Source: Sulfuritalea sp. (GTDB lineage: Bacteria > Pseudomonadota > Gammaproteobacteria > Burkholderiales > Rhodocyclaceae). From it: 64,000 bases of DNA. The position numbers were made by a program, and so were the translations under genes. The notes beneath the pieces are model-generated. The model made no database searches and had not been told where the DNA came from. It saw nothing but the letters and a program-made list of their open reading frames with translations. Position 1 is the first letter of the stretch; every line of letters begins with the position of its first letter. This document shows positions 57,843 to 64,000 of the stretch, piece by piece. The stretch is taken from positions 142,598 to 206,597 of the forward strand of contig JAOTRV010000004.1 in NCBI GenBank assembly GCA_030247575.1, read 5' to 3'.

Positions 57843-58661
57843 ATGTACAAGCTCAAAGCTGCAGACTGGCGGCCCGAACACTTCAAGCTGGAGGTGAAGG
57901 ACAACATTGCCACCATCACCCTCAACCGGCCGGAGCGCAAGAACCCGCTGACATTCGAGAGCTATGCGGAACTGCGCGATACTTTCCACAAGTTCCAGTA
58001 TGCCGAGGATGTCCGCGTTGTCGTGATCACCGGCGCCGGCGGCAACTTCTGCTCGGGTGGCGACGTGCATGAAATCATCGGACCGCTGACCAAGATGACG
58101 ATGGACGACCTGCTGAAATTCACGCGCATGACCGGCAACCTGGTCAAGGAAATGCGCACCTGCCCGCAGCCGATAATTTCCGCGGTGGATGGCGTCTGCG
58201 CCGGGGCCGGGGCCATCATTTCCATGGCATCGGACATGCGCTACGCCACGCCGGAAGCCAAGACCGCATTCCTCTTCGTTCGCGTCGGCCTCGCCGGCTG
58301 CGACATGGGCGCCTGCGCCATCCTGCCGCGCATCATCGGCCACGGCCGCGCTTCGGAACTGCTCTACACCGGCAGCGCCATGAGCGCCGAGCAGGGTTTG
58401 GCCTGGGGCTATTTCAGCGACGTCGTCGCCCAGGACCAGTTGATGGAAAGGGCCTACAAGCTGGCGCGGTCGCTGGCGGAAGGCCCGGCCTTCGCCCACT
58501 CCATGACCAAGAAGTGCCTGCACCAGGAATGGAACCAGACCATCGAACAGGCCCTGGAAACCGAAGCCGAAGCACAGGCGATCTGCATGCAGACCAAGGA
58601 CTTCACGCGCGCCTACAACGCGTTTGTCGCCAAGGAAAGGCCCAAGTTCGAAGGCAACTGA
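57843..58661 (+). CDS. Enoyl-CoA hydratase/isomerase family protein
   Basis: Crotonase-fold protein of 272 residues. [20 protein letters not shown] (residues 22-41), [20 protein letters not shown] near 59 (oxyanion hole) and [19 protein letters not shown] near 119 (second oxyanion Gly) are intact. [20 protein letters not shown] near 142 replaces the usual Glu with Gly-Cys-Asp around the second catalytic position, so hydration may be altered and a hydrolase or isomerase role is possible. AAAGGAG precedes the ATG. It follows the SDR by 46 nt. Confidence 0.9.
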   Translation: MYKLKAADWRPEHFKLEVKDNIATITLNRPERKNPLTFESYAELRDTFHKFQYAEDVRVVVITGAGGNFCSGGDVHEIIGPLTKMTMDDLLKFTRMTGNLVKEMRTCPQPIISAVDGVCAGAGAIISMASDMRYATPEAKTAFLFVRVGLAGCDMGACAILPRIIGHGRASELLYTGSAMSAEQGLAWGYFSDVVAQDQLMERAYKLARSLAEGPAFAHSMTKKCLHQEWNQTIEQALETEAEAQAICMQTKDFTRAYNAFVAKERPKFEGN

Positions 58662-58760
58662 GTATGCCCGCACCGGCGCCGGCGCTTGTCGCGTCAGCGC
58701 CGGACGGTTTCGTGGCAGACTGCGCGCCTACGCCGAACGGCACTGATCGAGGGGGCAAAG

Positions 58761-59519
58761 ATGGAATCTGCAGCGGATGTCCAGGCACTGGTTACCGATC
58801 CAAAACTGGTCGAGGAACGACGCGGGCAGATCGTGCGGGCCGCCGTCAAGCTGTTTTCCGACGAAGGCTATTACACGACGACCATCCAGCAGATCGCCAG
58901 GGAGGCCAGCGTCAGCACCGGCCTGATCTACCAGTACTTCCGCGACAAGGACGACATCCTCTACCTCAGCCTGAAGCTGGTGCTGGATACCTACGAAAAC
59001 GAGATTCCGCCGCAGCTCGCCGGCATCGAGCACCCCGTGGAACGGCTGTGCGTGGCGACCTGGGCCTACTGCCACATCGTTGATGAACTGCGTGCGGCGA
59101 CCGTGCTGGCCTACCGTTCGACGAAATCCTTGCGTGCGGACCGCCGGGTGCTGATCAAGGCAGCAGAAACCCGCACCAATCTCCTGATCGAAAAGTGCAT
59201 CCATGCCTGTGTCGAAGGCGGGCACATGTGCGAGGTCAACGAATTTCTGTACTCCTACCAACTGGTGATGTACGCGCATTCGTGGGCCCTGAAGCACTGG
59301 ATCCTGAGCGAGCACTACAGCCTGGAAACCTACATTGCCGAGGGCATCAAGCTGCTGATCGAACCCTTCCTCACCGCCAAGGGGCGCCGCGGCCTGGCAG
59401 GCGTCGCCGCGCGCACCCAGGCCTTCCGCAGTCCGTCCCTGACGGCCGCTGCAAAGTCGAAGGCGCAACCCGAATCACCGGTCAGGCGCAGAAGGCGCCC
59501 CCGAGCCGCGGTCGCCTGA
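58761..59519 (+). CDS. TetR-family transcriptional regulator
   Basis: Regulator of 252 residues. The N-terminal HTH is RGQIVRAAVKLFSDEGYYTT then TIQQIAREASVSTGLIYQYF (about residues 22-61); the ligand domain follows, ending in a basic Arg/Pro-rich tail ([13 protein letters not shown]). The start MESAADVQ at 58761 has GAGGGGGC upstream. It stands 99 nt after the hydratase and lies between two sets bearing TCATTCA operators, so it is the natural candidate repressor, probably released by an aromatic acyl-CoA, as known for TetR regulators of 3-hydroxybenzoyl-CoA pathways. Confidence 0.92.
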   Translation: MESAADVQALVTDPKLVEERRGQIVRAAVKLFSDEGYYTTTIQQIAREASVSTGLIYQYFRDKDDILYLSLKLVLDTYENEIPPQLAGIEHPVERLCVATWAYCHIVDELRAATVLAYRSTKSLRADRRVLIKAAETRTNLLIEKCIHACVEGGHMCEVNEFLYSYQLVMYAHSWALKHWILSEHYSLETYIAEGIKLLIEPFLTAKGRRGLAGVAARTQAFRSPSLTAAAKSKAQPESPVRRRRRPRAAVA

Positions 59520-59575
59520 TTGTCAGAAGAGCGCGCTGGAACAACATGACGGCGTGCGCAACCGGATGGAACAAA

Positions 59576-60334
59576 ATGATCTCCCTTATTATTGAAGGTG
59601 CTGTCGCGACCGCTACGCTGTGTCGCCCGCCCGTGAATGCCATCAACGACGAATGGGTGGCACGCTTCGGCCAGGTTCTCGACGAGGTGGAGCGTGCAAG
59701 CGCGGTCAGCGTGCTCTGGATTCGCAGCTCGGAGAAAGCCTTTTGCGCCGGCGCGGATCTCGCGCTGATGCACAGCATTCTCGACAGCGCGGTAGGCCGC
59801 GAGCAGATGATCGACCTCACACGGCGCATGCAGCAGGTGTTCGCGCGGGTGGAGTCCCTCTCCAAGGTGACGCTGGCGGAAATCGGCGGCGCGGCACTGG
59901 GCGGCGGCTTCGAACTCGCGCTGTCCTGCGACCTGCGCGTGACGGGAGATGCCGCCAAAGTCGGCCTGCCCGAAGCGGGTCTCGGCCTTCTGCCTGCCGC
60001 TGGCGGCACGCAGCGCCTGACGCGGATTTGCGGCGAATCCATCGCGCGGCGCCTGATCCTCGGCGCCGAAGTCGTTTCCGGCAGCGATGCCGTCGCGCTC
60101 GGCCTCGCCCAATGGTCGGCGCCCGCCGCCGGCCTCGAAGCGGCGGCGCGGGCGATCGTGCAGCGCATTGCCGCCATTCCGGCGCGGGCGCTGGCCGAAT
60201 GCAAGCACTGCATCGATGTCGCCATCGACGGCAGTGCCGACGGCTTCGAGACCGAACTGGCGGGAAGCGCGGCGCTGCTCGCCTTGCCCGAGACGCAACA
60301 GCGCGTCGCCCGCTTTCTCGAAAGCCGGCGCTAG
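59576..60334 (+). CDS. Enoyl-CoA hydratase/isomerase family protein (BadK-like)
   Basis: Crotonase-fold protein of 252 residues: MISLIIEGAVATATLCRPPV at the start, LWIRSSEKAFCAGADLALMH near residue 46 (oxyanion hole) and EIGGAALGGGFELALSCDLR near 101. VGLPEAGLGLLPAAGGTQRL near 128 carries the conserved Glu of active hydratases. The start at 59576 matches family N-termini; ATG 59546 would add ten residues. It may hydrate a cyclic or open-chain enoyl-CoA. Confidence 0.88.
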   Translation: MISLIIEGAVATATLCRPPVNAINDEWVARFGQVLDEVERASAVSVLWIRSSEKAFCAGADLALMHSILDSAVGREQMIDLTRRMQQVFARVESLSKVTLAEIGGAALGGGFELALSCDLRVTGDAAKVGLPEAGLGLLPAAGGTQRLTRICGESIARRLILGAEVVSGSDAVALGLAQWSAPAAGLEAAARAIVQRIAAIPARALAECKHCIDVAIDGSADGFETELAGSAALLALPETQQRVARFLESRR

Positions 60335-60352
60335 TCACCACCGGCCGGGCCC

Positions 60353-60874
60353 ATGACACACAAGATTCCGGAATCGATCGAGTCGGCGCGCCTCGTTCTT
60401 GCGATACCGCTGGCGGAGGACTGGCTTGCGCTGCACGCCTATTACTCGGACGCGGAATGTGCCCGATATACCTTCCAGAACCCCTTGCCGGAAAGCGAGA
60501 CGCAGCGCGTCGTCGGCTCGCTGGTGCGCCACTGGGAGCGCAAGGGCTACGGCCCCTATGTCGTGCGGGAAAAGCAATCCGCGGCGGTGGTCGGTCTGGT
60601 GGGCCTCTGGTTCCCCTCCGAATGGCCCGAAACCGAGATCAAGTGGGCCATCGTCCGCGCGCATTGGGGCAAGGGCTACGCCAGCGAGGCGGCGCGCGCG
60701 GTGCAGGCCATGCTGCCGCACCACCTTCCGGAGATGCAGCCGATCAGCCTGATCGATGCGGAAAACAGCCGTTCGATCGCCCTGGCCAAAGCCCTCGGCG
60801 CCGAACTGGAGAAGGAGCTGATCTTCCGCAGCAGCCCCTTCCACATGTACCGCCACCGCCGCAGCGCAGCCTGA
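60353..60874 (+). CDS. GNAT family N-acetyltransferase (RimJ/RimL-like)
   Basis: Acetyltransferase of 173 residues: ESARLVLAIPLAEDWLALHA at the start, TEIKWAIVRAHWGKGYASEA near residue 93 with the acetyl-CoA loop RAHWGKGYA, and SLIDAENSRSIALAKALGAE near 128. This is the Acetyltransf_3 pattern of ribosomal-protein or small-molecule acetylation. It starts 18 nt after the hydratase stop, so it is probably cotranscribed, but no link to aromatic metabolism is evident. Substrate unknown. Confidence 0.88.
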   Translation: MTHKIPESIESARLVLAIPLAEDWLALHAYYSDAECARYTFQNPLPESETQRVVGSLVRHWERKGYGPYVVREKQSAAVVGLVGLWFPSEWPETEIKWAIVRAHWGKGYASEAARAVQAMLPHHLPEMQPISLIDAENSRSIALAKALGAELEKELIFRSSPFHMYRHRRSAA

Positions 60875-61029
60875 TCTCCCGGCGACGGCATCGCGCCGTC
60901 ACCACGCTCACTTGCCTTGCCATTCGGGGCTTCGCCGCGCTTCCGCGCCGTCGCCCGCGCGGCATTCCCGCAGCCCGAACATTCGCCCCGAAACCCCGCA
61001 CCGAGGGCTTGCATTTCCCTTAATGACGC

Positions 61030-61060
61030 TTTACACTGGCGACGAGTGAACGTTCATTCA
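61030..61060 (+). promoter_or_regulatory. TetR-type operator, site C, at the benzoyl-CoA reductase promoter
   Basis: TGAACGTTCATTCA (61047-61060) contains the exact 10-bp palindrome TGAACGTTCA and matches site A except for one base. TTTACA (61030-61035) could be a -35, placing a -10 inside the operator. The reductase ATG is 81 nt further on. Confidence 0.65.
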
Positions 61061-61141
61061 GTAATTGGACGTCAATCAATTCTGCGATTTGCCGGGCGTG
61101 CCGGAGAGGCGGGCGGCGGACCCACTAGAGGAGACCAGTGT

Positions 61142-62281
61142 ATGAGCGATGGCCTGTTTGACCAGTTCAAGGAGTGGTACGAGAAGCGGCACGACTACGC
61201 GCGGGCCTGGAAGGCGCGCACCGGTGGCCAGGTGGTGGCGACGATGTGCACCTATTCGCCGGAGGAATTGCTGATCGCCGCCGGCATGCTGCCGGTGCGC
61301 GTGCTCGGCGCCCATGAACCGCAGAACGTCACCGAGCCGCACATCTTCGGCATGTTCTGTCCCTTCTGCCGCGATTCTCTGGCCCAGGGCCTGCTCGGCC
61401 GCTACGACTACGCGGAAGGCGTGACGCTGACCCAGTCCTGCATCCAGTACCGGCAGACCTTCAGCTCCTGGCGCCACAACGTGCCGACGGTGAGATGGGA
61501 CTTCTACGTCGCCATGCCGAACGACGTGCAGTCGCCGCATGCAAGAAAAGTGCATCGCGCCGAAGTGCAGCGCTTCCGCGTTTTTCTCGAAGCCCTGACC
61601 GGCAAGCCGCTGACCGACGACATGCTGCGCGAAGCCCTGGCCGTGATCGATGAAAACCGCCGTCTGCTGCGCCAGTTGTTCGACTACCGCAAGGAAAGCA
61701 ATCCCAGGGTGACCGGCGTCGAGGCTTTGTACGCCTCGATAACTTCCCAGTTTGTAGACAAGCGCGAGCACAACGAGATGCTGAAGAAGGTGCTGGCCGC
61801 GTTGCCCTCGCGCAAGATGGAGCGCAAGGAAGGCGTCCGCTTCATGACCATCGGTTCCGAGAACGACGACGTGTCGTTCATGGCCATGGTCGAATCCGTG
61901 GGCTCGACCATCGTCATCGACGACCAGTGTTCGGGCACCCGCTATTTCTGGAACGTCTCGAAGCCGGACGATGACGTGATCAAGGCCATCGCCGACCGCT
62001 ACTGCGACCGCCCGGCCTGCCCGACCAAGGACTACCCGGTGCATACGCGCTTCGATCACGTGCTGAATCTCGCCAAGGAATACAACGTCAAGGCGGCGAT
62101 CTTCCTGCAGCAGAAGTTCTGCGATCCGCACGAGGGCGACTATCCGGACTTGAAACATCACCTCGAATCCAACGGCATCCCGACGCTGTTCCTCGAATTC
62201 GACATCACCAACCCGATCGGGCCCTTCCGCATCCGCGTGGAAGCCATGCTCGAAACGCTGAGCGACGAAGAGTTGTTCTGA
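61142..62281 (+). CDS. bcrC: Benzoyl-CoA reductase subunit C (BcrC/BadD/BzdN type)
   Basis: Subunit of 379 residues of the ATP-dependent class I reductase that dearomatises benzoyl-CoA or 3-hydroxybenzoyl-CoA. It belongs to the 2-hydroxyglutaryl-CoA dehydratase D fold: [20 protein letters not shown] (residues 29-48), [20 protein letters not shown] near 69 and [12 protein letters not shown] near 95, with Cys candidates for the 4Fe-4S cluster. [20 protein letters not shown] lies near 260 and [18 protein letters not shown] near 318. GAGGAG precedes the ATG; the longer frame from 60917 is rejected. It is followed after 17 nt by bcrB. Confidence 0.95.
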   Translation: MSDGLFDQFKEWYEKRHDYARAWKARTGGQVVATMCTYSPEELLIAAGMLPVRVLGAHEPQNVTEPHIFGMFCPFCRDSLAQGLLGRYDYAEGVTLTQSCIQYRQTFSSWRHNVPTVRWDFYVAMPNDVQSPHARKVHRAEVQRFRVFLEALTGKPLTDDMLREALAVIDENRRLLRQLFDYRKESNPRVTGVEALYASITSQFVDKREHNEMLKKVLAALPSRKMERKEGVRFMTIGSENDDVSFMAMVESVGSTIVIDDQCSGTRYFWNVSKPDDDVIKAIADRYCDRPACPTKDYPVHTRFDHVLNLAKEYNVKAAIFLQQKFCDPHEGDYPDLKHHLESNGIPTLFLEFDITNPIGPFRIRVEAMLETLSDEELF

Positions 62282-62298
62282 GCCCCAAGGAGATCAAG

Positions 62299-63609
62299 AT
62301 GAGCCTGCCTAACCGTTACCCGACCGAACCCCTCAAGCTCTGGAGCAAGGCCAAGCAACTGCGCGAGCAGTACTACCAGAACTTCGCCCGTGCCAAGGAC
62401 AACGGCGGCATCCGCTGGTCCGCCGCCGGCTGGTCCTTCGACGCCATCCCCACATCGCTGGGCGACGACGTCTATCCGCTGACCGGCGAGCCCTACTCCG
62501 CCGGCGTCTCGCTCGACCGCAAATTCACCCAGCGCTGCCTCGACGCCGCCGAGGCCCAGGGTTTTGCCCGCGACATGTGTTCCTACATGCGCATCTACTG
62601 GGGCAGCATGCACCTCAACGAGTACTACTACGGCGGCCCGTGGCCGACGTCGGACTTCATCTTCCAGACGCAAATCTGCTGCTCGCACGCCAAGTGGTAC
62701 CAGCACGTGGCGATGACCAAGAAGATTCCCGACTTCTACGTCGATGTGTCGGTCGGCGCCTATCGCGACCTGACGCCGGAACGCCTCGACTACGTGACGG
62801 CGCAGCTGCACGACTCGATCGAGTTCGTCGAGAAGGCGACGGGACGCAAGTGCGACGACGAGCGCCTGATCCGCGCCATCAAGAACGAAATGCGCGCCAC
62901 CTCGCGCTGGGCGCAAATCTGCGAACTGCAAAAGGCGGTGCCGGCACCGCTCGACGAGAAGACCATGTATTCGCTCTACGTCCTCGCCATCCTGCACAAG
63001 TCCTCGCAGTGGTGTGCGGACTTCTACGACGAGCTGTATGAAGAAGTGAAGGACCGCGTCGCCCGCGGCATCGCGGCGGTGCCCAGCGAGCGCTGCCGTC
63101 TGATGTCCGACACGCAGCCGCCCTGGCCCTTCCTCAAGATCTTCCGTTACCTCGAAACCTTCGGCGCGGTGTCGGTCGGTTCGCTCTATACCTACGGCCT
63201 GGAAGGCACCTGGGAGTACAAGCCGGACGGCAGCTGGGGCGCGCGGACGGTGCCCTGGGAAAAAGGCATCGAAATGAACGACCGCGATACGGCGCTGCGC
63301 CTGTATGCCGACTGGAACCTGTCGAAGCCCTTGTGGCAGCAGTTCTTCGATCCCAAGGTGAAGTCGGAGATGATGATCAACATCGCTCGCGACTGGAAGG
63401 TGGACGGCTGCATGATGCACCTCAACCGCGGCTGCGAAGGTCTCTCGGTCGGCATCATGGAGAACCGCCAGGACATGGCCAACGCCGGGGTCCCGATCAT
63501 GACCTTCGAAGGCAACATGGGCGACGAACGGGAATTCGACGAAGTGCGGACGCAGGCGCGGGTCGACGCCTTCATGGAACAACTGGGTCTGCGCCGTCAG
63601 GCCGCCTGA
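62299..63609 (+). CDS. bcrB: Benzoyl-CoA reductase subunit B (BcrB/BadE/BzdO type)
   Basis: Large partner subunit of 436 residues in the ring-reducing core with Bcr[21 protein letters not shown] (about residues 35-54), [20 protein letters not shown] near 94, [18 protein letters not shown] near 126 (cluster cysteines) and [20 protein letters not shown] near 373 are typical of the family. AAGGAG precedes the ATG. The sequence [18 protein letters not shown] near 398 ends the conserved part. A 181-nt gap separates it from the ATPase subunit. Confidence 0.95.
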   Translation: MSLPNRYPTEPLKLWSKAKQLREQYYQNFARAKDNGGIRWSAAGWSFDAIPTSLGDDVYPLTGEPYSAGVSLDRKFTQRCLDAAEAQGFARDMCSYMRIYWGSMHLNEYYYGGPWPTSDFIFQTQICCSHAKWYQHVAMTKKIPDFYVDVSVGAYRDLTPERLDYVTAQLHDSIEFVEKATGRKCDDERLIRAIKNEMRATSRWAQICELQKAVPAPLDEKTMYSLYVLAILHKSSQWCADFYDELYEEVKDRVARGIAAVPSERCRLMSDTQPPWPFLKIFRYLETFGAVSVGSLYTYGLEGTWEYKPDGSWGARTVPWEKGIEMNDRDTALRLYADWNLSKPLWQQFFDPKVKSEMMINIARDWKVDGCMMHLNRGCEGLSVGIMENRQDMANAGVPIMTFEGNMGDEREFDEVRTQARVDAFMEQLGLRRQAA

Positions 63610-63790
63610 GCGCATATGAATAAATCTACTGCGCGCGCCGGATCGGGGCTTGGGCGGTGCTCCCTATCCTCATGTACAAACTCGTACATTCCGGTAGCTG
63701 CGCTCCGGCCGCACCCCGCTGCGGCCCGCTCGCTACGATTTCTTCACACGCGCTCACCGGCAAACAGAAAATGACAGGAGGAACACAACA
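63610..63790. other. Spacer in the benzoyl-CoA reductase operon
   Basis: This 181-nt gap is unusually long for the operon. It contains ATGTAC (63672-63677) and GTACAT (63684-63689), a 6-bp inverted repeat, within the stretch CCTCATGTACAAACTCGTAC, and GC-rich alternating CCG/CGG tracts up to about 63735. No gene is visible. AGGAGG occurs just before the next ATG. Confidence 0.5.
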
Positions 63791-64000
63791 ATGATTACCG
63801 CTGGAATCGACATGGGCTCGCGCAGCGTCAAGGTGGTGCTGCTGGAAGAACTCAAGGTAGCCGACGCACCGCAACTCAAGTACGGCGTCAAGAAAGTACA
63901 CCTCATGATGCCCGGGGACCTCGACCAGGACCAGGCCGCCGACAAGGCCTTCGACGACGCCCTGGCCGCCGCTGGCCTGACGCGTAGCGACGTCCAGGCC
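63791..64000 (+). CDS. Benzoyl-CoA reductase ATPase subunit, N-terminal part (cut by window edge)
   Basis: The first 70 codons read MITAGIDMGSRSVKVVLLEE, the ASKHA-type ATP-binding start of the BcrA/BcrD/BadF/BzdQ activators that couple ATP hydrolysis to electron transfer into the BcrBC core. GIDMGSRSVKVV resembles the BzdQ/BcrD branch more than BcrA, but with only 70 residues this is tentative. AGGAGG lies upstream of the ATG at 63791. The gene runs off the right edge; the other ATPase subunit and ferredoxin should follow. Confidence 0.85.
   Translation, partial: MITAGIDMGSRSVKVVLLEELKVADAPQLKYGVKKVHLMMPGDLDQDQAADKAFDDALAAAGLTRSDVQA

Overview
The window reads as a piece of a betaproteobacterial chromosome, most likely a Rhodocyclales-type aromatic degrader (Rhodocyclaceae or Sterolibacteriaceae level; inferred from gene content only). 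Its left end is the classical replication-origin block mnmE-yidC-yidD-rnpA-rpmH | dnaA-dnaN-gyrB, with DnaA boxes around dnaA. No rRNA, tRNA, transposase, phage gene or CRISPR array was recognised. LAYOUT: 1-8.6 kb is the origin block. 8.6-12.9 kb holds a flavin monooxygenase-like protein, a phasin (polyhydroxyalkanoate granules), a lytic transglycosylase, a degenerate hemerythrin-like protein and an AraC regulator. 13.1-19.2 kb is an aromatic aldehyde dehydrogenase followed by a complete Liv-type ABC importer. 19.3-26.5 kb is accessory: an ankyrin lipoprotein, a TPR/GT41 glycosyltransferase, a DUF1778/GNAT toxin-antitoxin pair between two copies of a small membrane ORF (one collapsed), a frameshifted DUF4160 gene beside DUF2442, and a large lipoprotein with a phospholipase A2-like HDxCY motif. 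26.7-37.3 kb is one long minus-strand set for 4-hydroxybenzoate via protocatechuate 4,5-cleavage: pobA, two LigAB dioxygenase pairs, ligC, ligI, ligK, ligJ and associated genes. 37.5-46.8 kb has a LysR regulator, a TRAP transporter, an alpha/beta hydrolase and an indolepyruvate-ferredoxin-oxidoreductase-like iorAB-thioesterase operon. 46.9-49.8 kb has an SDR, a GST, a GFA protein and a DUF6516/HTH pair. 50-64 kb is CoA-dependent aromatic or alicyclic acid metabolism: an aryl-CoA ligase, acyl-CoA dehydrogenase, SDRs, enoyl-CoA hydratases, a second TRAP transporter, a TetR regulator, and a class I benzoyl-CoA reductase operon that runs off the right edge. HOW IT FITS TOGETHER: the cell appears able to funnel aromatic acids aerobically through ring cleavage (PobA, Lig) and, without oxygen, through ATP-driven ring reduction (BcrCB and an ATPase subunit), each side having its own closely related TRAP importer. 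The main non-coding signals are these. (1) A LysR-type motif of about 28 bp stands, in the same relative orientation, upstream of the lig operon, the first TRAP operon and iorAB; this defines a candidate regulon of the LysR gene that two of the copies flank. (2) TetR-type near-palindromes with the half-site TCATTCA precede both the SDR/hydratase/TetR operon and the benzoyl-CoA reductase operon. (3) A dispersed repeat of about 25 bp occurs at least ten times, mostly just beyond gene ends but twice inside coding sequence. (4) REP-like inverted repeats and a perfect 29-bp inverted repeat sit at gene junctions of the lig operon. All functional statements rest on motif and family recognition from the sequence alone; no database search was run.
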